Shown: piece after piece, positions 40,025 to 52,151 of the stretch
Layout of the letters: each line of letters opens with the position of its first letter
How positions within the stretch are numbered: the first letter of the stretch is position 1
Assembly (NCBI RefSeq): GCF_000739455.1
Contig: NZ_CP009211.1
Coordinates: forward strand, 1,933,458-1,997,457
Length of the DNA stretch: 64,000 nt
Direction: 5' to 3'
Source of the DNA: Corynebacterium imitans
GTDB lineage: Bacteria; Actinomycetota; Actinomycetes; Mycobacteriales; Mycobacteriaceae
Notes under the pieces: model-generated
What the model was told of the DNA's origin: nothing
The model's input: the letters and a program-made list of their open reading frames with translations, nothing else
The model's database searches: none
Translations under genes and position numbers: made by a program

Positions 40025-40963
40025 ATGACCAGCACAGATCCGGTTCTCGTCCTGCTCGCCGATACTCTTGATGGCTCGCCCGACCCGGCGGCCGCGGAAC
40101 TCATCGGCGCCGCCAGCACGCTCGGCACGCCCGTGGTGCTCGCCACCAGCGCCGCACACGCCGAGGCGCTCGGTGCGCTCGGCGCGGCCAAGGTCGCAGT
40201 CTCCGAGCTTTCGCTTATCGACGCCGCGTTGGCCGCCGCCGAGACCTTCAACCCCGCAGCCATCCTCACCTCCCACGACGTACGTGGCCGCGACCTGGCT
40301 GCGCGCGTAGCCGTGCGCTTGGGCCGTGCCGTACTCACGGATGCCGTCGGGGTCCGCCGCGACGAGCAGGGTATTGTCACCGACCACTCCAACTACGGCG
40401 GCGCCTTTACTGCCGTGGCTGCGGCGACGCACTCCGCGCCGGTGATCACGCTGCGTTTGGGCAGCGTCGAGGCGCGCGCGGAGGCGGCAGCCGGTGAGGT
40501 CGTGGAAGTCTCCGGGGAAGCGCACGAGCGCCGCCTCGCGGAAGTACTCGAAAGCGTGAAGGACGAGCGCACCTCGACCCGCCCGGAGCTGACCACGGCT
40601 GACACGGTTGTTGCCGGTGGCGTCGCACTTGGCGATGCCGACATGTTCGAAGAACTCGTCGGCGGTCTTGCCGACGCCCTCGGTGCCGCGGTGGGCGCGA
40701 CCCGTTCCGCGGTGGACGAGGATCAGGTGCCTTATGAGGCGCAGATCGGCCAGACGGGTGTGTTGGTTTCGCCGAAGCTCTACATCGGTATCGGTATTTC
40801 CGGTGCGGGCCAGCACCTGGTCGGCATGCAGACCGCGGACACCATCGTGGCGATTAACAACGACGAGGACGCCCCCATTTTTGAGGTCGCCGACTTCGGC
40901 ATCATCGGCGACCTCTTCGATGTGGTGCCCGACATTATCGACGAGCTCGAGTCCAGGAAGTAG
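40025..40963 (+). CDS. etfA: Electron transfer flavoprotein alpha subunit
   Basis: 312 aa. The C-terminal FAD-binding domain is clear: QIGQTGVLVSPKLYIGIGIS, GAGQHLVGMQTADTIVAINN and DEDAPIFEVADFGIIGDLFD. The N-terminal domain has SHDVRGRDLAARVAVRLGR. It carries the FAD that shuttles electrons. The next gene starts 7 bp after the stop, so a functional link is likely. Confidence 0.95.
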   Translation: MTSTDPVLVLLADTLDGSPDPAAAELIGAASTLGTPVVLATSAAHAEALGALGAAKVAVSELSLIDAALAAAETFNPAAILTSHDVRGRDLAARVAVRLGRAVLTDAVGVRRDEQGIVTDHSNYGGAFTAVAAATHSAPVITLRLGSVEARAEAAAGEVVEVSGEAHERRLAEVLESVKDERTSTRPELTTADTVVAGGVALGDADMFEELVGGLADALGAAVGATRSAVDEDQVPYEAQIGQTGVLVSPKLYIGIGISGAGQHLVGMQTADTIVAINNDEDAPIFEVADFGIIGDLFDVVPDIIDELESRK

Positions 40964-40970
40964 GCGCTTT

Positions 40971-42374
40971 ATGCAGGTACCCGTACGTCAGGGCCTGCCG
41001 CGTGTGCCCGGCGGGGCACCGTGGCCCCCGGTCACCACTGCCGAGGTAGCGCAAGCACCCCGCGCAGCAGCCGCCGACGCCGAGACGGCCGACACCCAGG
41101 CAGCAGCACTGATCACCGTGCCGCTGCGCCGCGGCCTGCCGCGCACCCCGGGCGGCGCCGCCTGGCCGGAGGCCGAAACCGCACAGGTCCCCGCACCGAA
41201 ACATGCGCCCGAGGAGTCCGCGGCCGCGGACTCGACACCGGAGCCAGTCACCGAGCTGGTGACCGTGCCGCTGCGCCGCGGACTGCCGCGCATACCGGGC
41301 GGTGCCGCCTGGCCGGAGACCGAGACCGCACAGATCCCCGCGCCGAAGCACGCGCCGGAGGAGTCCGCGGCCGCAGAAGCCGCGCCGGAGCCAACCGCAC
41401 CAGCACCGGAACCGACGCAGCCAAAGCCGGCACCGCAGAAACCAGCACAGCAGAACCCCGCGCCGCAGAAGCGGCAGGCGGCGGGCAAGGCGGCACCGAA
41501 GGCCAAGCCAAGCAAGGCCCCGTGGCTGTGGGGCGCGGCGCTGGTCGTACTGGCTGTGATCGGCGTGCTGGCCGCGCGCTGGTTTGTCGGCACGGAGACG
41601 GGCGCGGACTTCATCACCCGCTACGACGGTCGTCAGCCGCTGCCGGACTCCGCGCCGGTCGGGCTGCCTTCGTGGCTGGCGTGGTCGCACTTCTTCAACA
41701 TGTTCCTGATGGCCATGCTGGTCAAGACGGGGTTGACGCAGCGTCGAGAAGCGAAGCCCGCGGCGTATTGGGCACCGCGCACGAGGCCGCGGGAGAAGAT
41801 CTCCGTGAACCTGTGGCTCCACCTGGTGCTTGACCTGGCATGGGTCGTGCTCGGCGTGATCTTCTACGTGCTGCTCTTTGCCACCGGCCAGTGGATGCGC
41901 ATCGTGCCCACGAGCTGGGAGGTCTTCCCGCACGCACTCTCGGCGGGCATCCAGTACCTGAGCCTGGACTGGCCGAACGAAAACCCGTGGGTCTACTACA
42001 ACGCGCTGCAGGAACTGTCGTACTTCCTCGTCGTGTTCGTCGCCTCCCCGCTGGCGATCATCTCGGGCGCGCGGATGAGCCCGGTGTGGCCGAAGCGCTG
42101 GACTTTCCCGTCCATGCGCACCGCCCGCGCGCTGCACTTCCCCACCATGATCTTCTTCGTGGTGTTCTTGCTCATCCACATCGTGCTCGTGGCGACCACG
42201 GGGCTGCGCGGCAACCTCAACGCCATGTTCGCCGCGACCGACGACCCGACTGGCTGGACCGGCACCGTCCTCTTTGTCGTCGCGGCGGCGATCATCGCCG
42301 GCGGCTGGGCGCTCGCCCGCCCCGTGCTCGTCGCGCCGCTCGCTGCAAAGACGGGCAACGTCACGCAGCGCTAA
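40971..42374 (+). CDS. Cytochrome b561-like membrane protein with three N-terminal repeats
   Basis: 467 aa from ATG 40971. The first ~180 residues are Pro/Ala-rich and contain three copies of a 17-residue motif, VPxRxGLPRxPGGAxWP, at 3-19, 50-66 and 99-115, plus a second repeat QxPAPKHAPEESAAA. About six TM helices follow, with histidines near 240 (WSHFFN), 284 (LWLHLV), 389 (LHFPTM) and 403 (LLIHIV) that could ligate two b hemes. The fold is that of cytochrome b561/b6 proteins. Placement 7 bp after etfA suggests it passes electrons from ETF to the quinone pool; this is inference. C. glutamicum has a different gene after etfA, as I recall. Confidence 0.78.
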   Translation: MQVPVRQGLPRVPGGAPWPPVTTAEVAQAPRAAAADAETADTQAAALITVPLRRGLPRTPGGAAWPEAETAQVPAPKHAPEESAAADSTPEPVTELVTVPLRRGLPRIPGGAAWPETETAQIPAPKHAPEESAAAEAAPEPTAPAPEPTQPKPAPQKPAQQNPAPQKRQAAGKAAPKAKPSKAPWLWGAALVVLAVIGVLAARWFVGTETGADFITRYDGRQPLPDSAPVGLPSWLAWSHFFNMFLMAMLVKTGLTQRREAKPAAYWAPRTRPREKISVNLWLHLVLDLAWVVLGVIFYVLLFATGQWMRIVPTSWEVFPHALSAGIQYLSLDWPNENPWVYYNALQELSYFLVVFVASPLAIISGARMSPVWPKRWTFPSMRTARALHFPTMIFFVVFLLIHIVLVATTGLRGNLNAMFAATDDPTGWTGTVLFVVAAAIIAGGWALARPVLVAPLAAKTGNVTQR

Positions 42375-42392
42375 CCCCACTTAAGGAACCTC

Positions 42393-43228
42393 ATGACCTC
42401 AGCAATCCCGCGCCTGCAGCTTAACGACGCCACGTCGATCCCCCAGCTCGGCTACGGCCTCCACCGCGTGGACCCTGCGCGCGCCGAAGAACTCACGCTG
42501 GCGGCGCTCGAGGCGGGCTACCGGCACCTCGACACCGCGTACATCTACGGCAACGAAGAGGGCGTGGGCCGTGCGATCGCCGCTTCCAACATCCCACGCG
42601 ACGAGCTGTATGTGACGACGAAGCTGTGGAACGACCAGCACCGCGACGCCGACGCAGCGCTTGGCGAGTCGCTCGAACGTCTTGGCTTGGACCACGTGGA
42701 TATGTACCTGATCCACTGGCCGGTGCCCTCGCAGGGCGCGTACGTGGACGCGTGGAAGTCCATGATCCAGCTGCGCGATGCGGGCTTGACAACCTCGATC
42801 GGGGTGTCGAACTTCCTGCCCGCCCACATCGACGATTTGGAAATGGCCACCGACGTCACGCCCGCGGTCAACCAGGTGGAGCTGCACCCGCTGTTCCAGC
42901 GCTGGAAGGAGCTCGACGCAATGCGGGTGCACGGCGTGGCGATCGAAGGCTGGGCACCACTCGGCGGCGGCGAGCTGGACCTTGAGGACTACCCGGAGAT
43001 CACCGACGCTGCTGAGGCGCACGGCAAGACGCCCGCGCAGGTCGTGCTGCGCTGGCACATTCAGAACAAGGTCATCGTCTTCCCCAAGACAACCTCACCC
43101 GCGCGGATAGCAGAGAACCTGGACGTCTTCGACTTCGAGCTGACGCAGGACGAGATGGCGGCGTTGATTTCGCTCGATGAGGAGGAGTTCGGCCGCATCG
43201 GCCCCCACCCCGCCGACTACGCAGACAT

Positions 43229-43232
<4 letters not shown>
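42393..43232 (+). CDS. Aldo/keto reductase
   Basis: 279 aa. The AKR tetrad is present: Asp and Tyr in HLDTAYIYGNEEGVG, Lys in VTTKLWNDQH and His in YLIHWPVP. IGVSNFLPAHIDDL and VFPKTTSPARIAENLDVFD form the NADPH site. It is close to 2,5-diketo-D-gluconate reductases (AKR5), but the substrate is not known. Its stop codon interlocks with that of bioF on the opposite strand through a shared CTAG. It starts 18 bp after the cytochrome gene. Confidence 0.9.
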
Positions 43233-44424
<1,192 letters not shown>

Positions 44425-44428
<4 letters not shown>

Positions 44429-45135
44429 GCCTGCGCCTCAGTCCGGATGAGCACCGGCTGACGCTCCAGGTAGTCGATCAACGCCGGGATGTCGGCACCC
44501 TCACGGACAAGGAAGGCGCGCGCCCCAGCTCGCGAGCCGGCAGGTTTGATGTGCGGGATGCGCGTGTACGTGCCTGCGTGGGCGACATACCCGGTGGTGT
44601 ATTCGGGGTCGTCCGAGATACACAGCTCGGCGATCACGTCCGGGTGCGCGGCAACTTTGCTGGCCAACACGAGCGCTTCACGCGCGGCGTCCTTGCCGGT
44701 GGCCTGTGTGTACTCGAGCGTGTCCATGTGACTGACCCGCACGCCGCGCTCGCAGTCCGGCTCCAGACGCGCGCCGGTGCCTGCACACACGAGCATCGCG
44801 CCGCGCATGTCGCGGGCGGCAAACGTCTCACGGATCAGTGCGTCCACGTGCGGGGTCAGCGGCGCAAGCAGCCCGTGGATCACAGCGCGCGCGGCGTCCG
44901 GGTCCGCGCACTCAGCGACGTCGACGCGCAGGGCATCGGCGTGCGTAATCGCAGCCACGTCGAGCGCCTCCACGGTCAGGTGCGTCTGCGCTGCCTCGCC
45001 CTTCGGGTGGTCGAGCGCGCGTTGTGCGAGCTGCGCGCAGGTTTCAGCGACGTGTGCAGCATCCACGATGCGCTCGGCGCCAGAGATGTGCCGACCCTGG
45101 GTGTTGGCGCGCATGCGCACCGAAAAGTAGGTCAT
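44425..45135 (-). CDS. bioW: 6-carboxyhexanoate-CoA ligase (pimeloyl-CoA synthetase)
   Basis: 236 aa from ATG 45135. MTYFSVRMRANTQGRHISGA then ERIVDA is the typical BioW opening, and ISDDPEYTTGYVA, IPHIKPAGSRAGARAFLVRE are further family stretches. It makes pimeloyl-CoA from pimelate, ATP and CoA, replacing the BioC-BioH route. A -10-like TAGGTT ends 7 nt before the ATG with no ribosome binding site, so the mRNA may be leaderless. A BioQ-like palindrome covers the -35 region. Confidence 0.9.
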
Positions 45136-45142
45136 GTGACTC

Positions 45143-45172
45143 AACCTACACTCCCAGTTGTACGGTGTTCAA
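45143..45172 (-). promoter_or_regulatory. Candidate bioW promoter
   Basis: On the minus strand TTGAAC (45172-45167), an 18-bp spacer and TAGGTT (45148-45143) precede the bioW ATG by 7 nt. The -35 element is part of the BioQ-like palindrome. Confidence 0.45.
45159..45171. promoter_or_regulatory. Candidate BioQ operator between bioW and bioA
   Basis: TGAAC-ACC-GTACA on the minus strand is a near-perfect palindrome with the spacing of the actinobacterial BioQ box (TGAAC-N3-GTT-type, from memory). It sits in the 77-bp divergent region, 41 bp before the bioA ATG, and overlaps the bioW -35. One factor could thus repress both operons when biotin is plentiful. Confidence 0.55.
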
Positions 45173-45212
45173 TAAGGTTCCCTACCGCCACCAATAGCAA
45201 CGAAAGGCCCCC

Positions 45213-46502
45213 ATGACGCCCGAGACACTCGCGGCCATCGACACCGCGCACATCTGGCACCCCTACGCCGCGCCAGGCTCCGGCAACCTGCCCGTCGCCG
45301 CCACCCACGGCGTGTATCTCGAACTCGCCGATGGCCGCCTGCTTATCGACGCCATGTCGTCCTGGTGGGCCGCAGCCCATGGCCACGGACACCCCCGGCT
45401 GATCCGCGCCGCCCACGAACAGATCGATGCGATGTCCCACGTCATGTTCGGCGGACTCACCCACGAACCCGCCGCGCGGCTGACCCAAAACCTGTTAGAA
45501 CTGACCAGCGGCGAGGCGGGGCCGAACTACAGCCGCGTCTTCTTGGCTGACTCCGGTTCCGTCTCAGTCGAGGTGGCCATCAAGATGACGCTGCAGTATG
45601 CCCGCGGCACCGGGCACCCCGAGCGCAACCGGCTGCTGACCTGGCGCTCCGGCTACCACGGCGACACCTTCGCTGCGATGAGCGTGTGCGACCCCGACGG
45701 CGGGATGCACTCGATGTGGCAAGGCGTGCTCGCCGAGCAGTACTTCGCCCCTGCACCGCCGGTGCGCGGCGCGAGCGATAAGGAGCGCGCGGCCTACCTC
45801 GCCGAGTTCGAAAAACTGATCACCGACGACGTCGCCGCGGTGATCATCGAGCCGGTCGTCCAGGGCGCTGGCGGCATGCGCTTCCACGACGCCGAACTCG
45901 TCCGCGGCGTGCGCGAACTGTGCACCACACACGGCGTCCTCTTGCTTGCCGACGAGATCGCCACCGGCTTCGGCCGCACCGGCCAGCTGTTTACCACCCT
46001 GGACAACGGTGTGGTCCCCGACATCCTGTGCGTGGGCAAGGCGATCACCGGCGGGTTCATGACGCTCGCCGCCGTGCTCACCACCGACGAAGTCGCCGCC
46101 GGCATGGAGCCGGCCGCGATCATGCACGGGCCCACCTTCATGGGCAATCCGCTGGCCTGCGCTGTGGCAGCCGAGGCTACCGCCATGATCAAAGAGGGCG
46201 ACTGGCGCGAGCAAACCCGCAATATCGAGGGCTGGCTTACCGAGGAGCTCGCGCCCGCCCGCGAGATCCAGGGCGTTGCCGACGTCCGCATCCTCGGCGC
46301 TATCGGCGTGGTGGAAATGGCCTTCGACGTGGACATGGCCGCCACCACGCAGGCAGCGGTAGACCAAGGCGTGTGGATCAGGCCGTTCGGGCGCAACATC
46401 TACACCATGCCGCCGTTTATCTGCACCGAAGACCAGACTCGCCAAATCGGCCGCGCCGTCGTCGCCGCGGCGCAGGCAGCAAGCAAGGAGCAGTACCAAT
46501 GA
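45213..46502 (+). CDS. bioA: Adenosylmethionine-8-amino-7-oxononanoate aminotransferase
   Basis: 429 aa, ATG after GAAAGG. WHPYAAPGSG and AMSSWWAAAHGHGHP bind substrate; SGYHGDTFAAMSV, LLLADEIATGFGRTG and the PLP Lys in CVGKAITGGFMTLA are class III aminotransferase features specific to BioA. It converts KAPA to DAPA with S-adenosylmethionine as amino donor. The stop overlaps the bioD ATG (ATGA). Confidence 0.96.
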   Translation: MTPETLAAIDTAHIWHPYAAPGSGNLPVAATHGVYLELADGRLLIDAMSSWWAAAHGHGHPRLIRAAHEQIDAMSHVMFGGLTHEPAARLTQNLLELTSGEAGPNYSRVFLADSGSVSVEVAIKMTLQYARGTGHPERNRLLTWRSGYHGDTFAAMSVCDPDGGMHSMWQGVLAEQYFAPAPPVRGASDKERAAYLAEFEKLITDDVAAVIIEPVVQGAGGMRFHDAELVRGVRELCTTHGVLLLADEIATGFGRTGQLFTTLDNGVVPDILCVGKAITGGFMTLAAVLTTDEVAAGMEPAAIMHGPTFMGNPLACAVAAEATAMIKEGDWREQTRNIEGWLTEELAPAREIQGVADVRILGAIGVVEMAFDVDMAATTQAAVDQGVWIRPFGRNIYTMPPFICTEDQTRQIGRAVVAAAQAASKEQYQ

Positions 46503-47167
46503 TCGTTGTAGTCACCGGCACGAACACGGATGTGGGCAAGACCATCGCCACCGCAGCCTTTGCCGCTGCCTGGCAGGACGCGGGTTTGAGCGTCCGCGTG
46601 GCCAAGCCGCTGCAGACCGGCGAGCCTGAAGGCTCAGGCGACGCCAACACCGTCGCGCGACTGACCGGGGTGCGCACGCACGAGCTCGCCCGCTTCCCCG
46701 AGCCGCTCGCGCCGAACTTATCCGCCCGGCGCGCCGACATGCAGGTGCCGTCGCTTCAAGCAGTCTGCGAGTGGATCCTTAATCTCGACGCCTCACACGA
46801 CGGCGTGACTCTCGTCGAGGGTGCGGGCGGGCTGCTCGTGCGCCTTGCCGACGAATACACAATCGCCGAGATCGCCGCGGAGCTGCGCGCGCCGCTTGTC
46901 GTCGTTACCTCGCTGGGGCTCGGTAGCCTCAACGCTGCGGAGCTCACGGTCCGCGAGGCGCAGCGCCGTGACGTGCGCGTCGCCGGGCTGATCGGCGGGT
47001 CACTGCCAGCAGAGCCGGACCTAGCCACGCGGCTCAACCTGGAGGAGCTACCCGTCGTCACCGGCGTTGACCTGTGGGCGAACATCCCCGCCGGGGCCGG
47101 CTCCTTAGGCCCGGCTGAGTTCACGGAGATGGCGCGCACGCTGGGCATCCCCGCCCCGCCGTGCTGA
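46499..47167 (+). CDS. bioD: Dethiobiotin synthetase
   Basis: 222 aa from ATG 46499, overlapping the bioA stop by 4 bp. IVVVTGTNTDVGKTIATAAF is the P-loop, VAKPLQTGE binds substrate, and VTLVEGAGGLLVRLADEYTI is the BioD signature. It closes the ureido ring of dethiobiotin from DAPA, CO2 and ATP. bioB, the last step, is not in this window. Confidence 0.95.
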   Translation: MIVVVTGTNTDVGKTIATAAFAAAWQDAGLSVRVAKPLQTGEPEGSGDANTVARLTGVRTHELARFPEPLAPNLSARRADMQVPSLQAVCEWILNLDASHDGVTLVEGAGGLLVRLADEYTIAEIAAELRAPLVVVTSLGLGSLNAAELTVREAQRRDVRVAGLIGGSLPAEPDLATRLNLEELPVVTGVDLWANIPAGAGSLGPAEFTEMARTLGIPAPPC

Positions 47168-47176
47168 CGCGGCGGG
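47155..47176. terminator. GC-rich hairpin at the bioD stop codon
   Basis: CCCGCCG (47155-47161) pairs with CGGCGGG (47170-47176) around an 8-nt loop that includes the bioD stop. It lies in the 21-bp gap before the convergent DUF4143 gene. It has no T-run, so its strength as a terminator is uncertain. Confidence 0.4.
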
Positions 47177-47188
47177 ACCGTCTCGGCC

Positions 47189-48397
47189 TCAGAGCAAGGC
47201 AGCGCGGGCAAGGAAGTCGAACGCATTGCGCTGTTCGACATGTCCCGTATCTAAGTCGAGCCGGTCACCGGTAAGCAGGACGCAGCGCGCACCTGCCGGA
47301 AGCCCTTCAAAAGAAGAGAGCTCACGCGCCCGAACCTGCAAGTCTAAGGCTGTGAGTGCAACCTGGATATAGAACGTGTCGTCAGCCCGGCGCGCAAGAA
47401 AATCAATTTCACCGCCGCGTCCGACGCCTGTGCACACTTCGAATCGCTGGCGTCGCAGCTCGAGGTATACCTGGTTTTCCAAGTCGTGCCCGGCGTTGGA
47501 GTCGCGTCTGCCAGTGAGTGCGTCGCGCAGCCCCGCGTCAACCCAGTAGTACTTCGGGTTGGATTTGAGCCACCCGCGGCCGCGGGTGTCGTAGCGGTGG
47601 CAAGGATAAATGAGGTGTGCGTCCTCCATCAGCTGTAGGTACTTATCCACCGTGTCCGCACTGATTTTCGCGCCATTGGACTTCAGGGTGTTTGCGATCT
47701 TGTTGGCAGAAAGGGGCGAGCCGGAATTATCAAGGACGAACGCAGCGACGCGGAGAAACACCGCAGTATCGCGGACTTGTCCGCGAAGCGCGATGTCCCT
47801 GGTGAAGATTGAGTCGAAGAGATCCCTGTTGAGCTGGCGGGTAAGTTCCGGACCGGATGCAAGCACGCTGCGTGCGAACCCACCGGTGGTCATCCACCGC
47901 TGATATGACGCTTCCGTCGGCTCCTGCTCCGGGGTAGCGGTAAAGAGTCGGAACTCGGCCAAAGAGAGCGGGAAAACCTCGACGGTGACGTATCTGCCCG
48001 CCAGATAGGTGAGTCCCTCGCCGGAGAACATCGAGGCGTTCGAGCCGGTCGCGCAGATCTCAACCTCGCCCGACGCACGCAACGAATTGATCACGCGTGC
48101 CCACTGCTCAAGCTCTTGCACTTCGTCAACGTGAAGGTGGGAGACCCCATTGCTGATCGCTTCGCGCACGTAGTCGTGAAACACGGTCGCATCGCGAAGG
48201 TGGTCGTTTGCCATGTCTTCGAAGTTGATGGTGAGAATGTGCGACGGATCGACTCCACCGGCAACCAGCTGTTCGCGGTACAGCTGCAACAACGTGGATT
48301 TCCCGCTGCGCCGCACACCTGTGACTAGGCGGACGAGGTCATTGCCGGTGATCGCATTGAGCTCCGCCAAATATTGTGGACGAGGAAAGGTCTTCAC
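47189..48397 (-). CDS. AAA ATPase with DUF4143 C-terminal domain
   Basis: 402 aa from GTG 48397. No other start fits, because an in-frame stop lies 4 codons upstream and no ribosome binding site is present. LVTGVRRSGKSTLL (Walker A, 25-37) and HLHVDEVQELEQW (Walker B, near 93) form the ATPase. The C-terminal part, HDLENQVYLELRRQRFEVCT then GRGGEIDFLARRADDTFYIQ, looks like a degenerate PD-(D/E)xK nuclease fold (E, then EID and a Q in place of K). Such proteins are widespread, often mobile and poorly understood. Three palindromes cover its promoter. A TATGAT lies 8 nt before the GTG, so the mRNA is probably leaderless. Confidence 0.85.
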   Translation of the reverse strand: MKTFPRPQYLAELNAITGNDLVRLVTGVRRSGKSTLLQLYREQLVAGGVDPSHILTINFEDMANDHLRDATVFHDYVREAISNGVSHLHVDEVQELEQWARVINSLRASGEVEICATGSNASMFSGEGLTYLAGRYVTVEVFPLSLAEFRLFTATPEQEPTEASYQRWMTTGGFARSVLASGPELTRQLNRDLFDSIFTRDIALRGQVRDTAVFLRVAAFVLDNSGSPLSANKIANTLKSNGAKISADTVDKYLQLMEDAHLIYPCHRYDTRGRGWLKSNPKYYWVDAGLRDALTGRRDSNAGHDLENQVYLELRRQRFEVCTGVGRGGEIDFLARRADDTFYIQVALTALDLQVRARELSSFEGLPAGARCVLLTGDRLDLDTGHVEQRNAFDFLARAALL

Positions 48398-48398
48398 G

Positions 48399-48499
48399 TT
48401 TTCCGATCATAATCGGAAAACTCCCCGTCTTGTAGAAGTTTTCCGACTATAGTCGGAAAACTTTCCAATTCAGCGCAGTTTTCCGACCATACTCGAAAC
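48399..48499 (-). promoter_or_regulatory. Three evenly spaced palindromes over the DUF4143 ATPase promoter
   Basis: Copy 1 (48399-48420) TTTTCCGAT...ATCGGAAAA, copy 2 (48438-48461) is a perfect 24-bp palindrome GTTTTCCGACTA/TAGTCGGAAAAC, and copy 3 (48478-48499) is degenerate (GTTTTCCGACCATACTCGAAAC). Centres are 39-40 bp apart. Copy 1 ends 1 bp before the GTG and its core contains TATGAT, a fitting -10 for a leaderless start. Bound protein would block RNA polymerase. Confidence 0.8.
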
Positions 48500-48510
48500 T
48501 TTTAGGCGCG

Positions 48511-48537
48511 AAAAAGCCCGGAGACACACTCCGGGCT
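48511..48537 (-). terminator. Intrinsic terminator of rpiB
   Basis: On the minus strand AGCCCGGAG pairs with CTCCGGGCT around a 5-nt loop and is followed by TTTT. It isolates rpiB from the palindrome region. Confidence 0.92.
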
Positions 48538-48563
48538 CGATCACGAAAACGCGAAGGCCTTCC

Positions 48564-49037
48564 CTAGTTCCCTGGAACCTCCGGGGCCACGCCGGTCTCC
48601 TCGTACTTGGACAGGATGTCAATGCGGCGCTGGTGGCGCTCCTCCTCGCTCCACGGCTGGGAGACAAAGGCGTCGACGATTGCGAGTGCCTCTTCCTCGG
48701 TGTGCATACGGCCACCGATGCCGATGAGCTGGGCGTTGTTGTGCTCGCGCGCCAGCTTCGCGGTCTCTACCGACCACGCAAGGGCACAGCGCGCGCCCTT
48801 GACCTTGTTCGCGGCGATCTGTTCGCCATTGCCGGACCCGCCCAGCACGATGCCGAGCGAGCCGGGGTTTGCCACCACTGCCTCGGCGGCGGCGATACAA
48901 AACGCCGGGTAGTCATCCGCGGCGTCGTACTCGTGGGCGCCGCAGTCGATCACCTCGTGGCCCGCCTTTTCCAGGTGGGCCTTGATCTGGTTCTTCCGCT
49001 CGAAACCGGCGTGGTCTGCTCCTAGATAAATACGCAT
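48564..49037 (-). CDS. rpiB: Ribose-5-phosphate isomerase B
   Basis: 157 aa. MRIYLGADHAGFERKNQIKA holds the substrate Asp-His pair. DYPAFCIAAAEAV, GIVLGGSGNGEQIAANKV and REHNNAQLIGIGGRM are family features. The usual active-site Cys in the GIxxCGTG loop is Ser here (LGGSGNGE), as in mycobacterial RpiB. It interconverts ribose-5-phosphate and ribulose-5-phosphate. The place beside the DsbA-like gene matches Rv2465c-Rv2466c. Confidence 0.95.
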   Translation of the reverse strand: MRIYLGADHAGFERKNQIKAHLEKAGHEVIDCGAHEYDAADDYPAFCIAAAEAVVANPGSLGIVLGGSGNGEQIAANKVKGARCALAWSVETAKLAREHNNAQLIGIGGRMHTEEEALAIVDAFVSQPWSEEERHQRRIDILSKYEETGVAPEVPGN

Positions 49038-49057
49038 GCGACTGAGCCTACCCGAGC

Positions 49058-49678
49058 CTATCCGCGCACCTGGGGATCTTCGGTGCGGGAGCGCTTCAGT
49101 TCGAAGAAGTAGGGGTAGGAAGCAAGGGACACGGAGGCGTCAAAAAGCTTGCCTGCCTCCTCGCCGGTGGGGACCCGAGTGATCACGGGGCCGAAGTACG
49201 CGGTGTCCCCGAGCTTGACCACGGGCGTGCCGACCTCGTCGCCGACATTATCCATCGCCTGCTGGTGGTAGGCGCGCAGCTGCTCATCCACCGCCTCGGA
49301 GTTGGCCACATCCGCGAACTGAGGCGGCAGGTCGCACGCGTCGAGCGCGGCACCGATGATCTCGTCGTAGGCACCGTAGCCCTCCTTACCGTCCTCTCCC
49401 TCGGTGTGGATCATCGTGCCCATCATGGTGTAGAGGGCGTCGAGCTTCTCCGGGGCTTCCTCCGTAACCTTAGTAAACACGCGGGCAGGCCCCCAGTTGG
49501 CCTCCATCTTGCGCGCGTAGGCCTCCGGCAGGTCGCGGCCCTGGTTCAGCACGCTCAGCGACATGGGCACCCACTCAACCTCAATATCACGGACCTTTTC
49601 TACTTCCTTGATCCAGCGAGAAGTCAGCCAGCAAAACGGGCAGGACACGTCGAACCAAAACGTCACGGACTGGGCCAT
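49058..49678 (-). CDS. DsbA-family reductase, Rv2466c-like mycothiol-dependent
   Basis: 206 aa from ATG 49678, after GAAGGAG; the frame to 49807 would overlap pepN. FWFDVSCPFCWLTSRWI has the redox CPFC at 13-16. The middle is a helical insertion and the C-terminal GTPVVKLGDTAYFGPVITRV has the cis-Pro loop. In mycobacteria this protein reduces oxidised and nitro compounds with mycothiol. It has no signal peptide, so it is cytosolic. It is divergent from pepN. Confidence 0.88.
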   Translation of the reverse strand: MAQSVTFWFDVSCPFCWLTSRWIKEVEKVRDIEVEWVPMSLSVLNQGRDLPEAYARKMEANWGPARVFTKVTEEAPEKLDALYTMMGTMIHTEGEDGKEGYGAYDEIIGAALDACDLPPQFADVANSEAVDEQLRAYHQQAMDNVGDEVGTPVVKLGDTAYFGPVITRVPTGEEAGKLFDASVSLASYPYFFELKRSRTEDPQVRG

Positions 49679-49751
49679 AGTGTTCTCCTTCACTCCTTTA
49701 AAGCAGTTGCCCCCACAGTAGCGATTCTTGCGCGGCGAGTATGTTGGGGCC

Positions 49752-52147
<2,396 letters not shown>

Positions 52148-52151
<4 letters not shown>

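Noticed and set aside
40608..40970. Upstream extension of the cytochrome frame into etfA
   Set aside because: It would overlap etfA in another frame. The repeat motif begins right after ATG 40971.
40935..42380. 481-codon open frame antisense to the cytochrome gene
   Set aside because: The His/Arg-rich product has no motif; the plus frame has TM helices and heme histidines.
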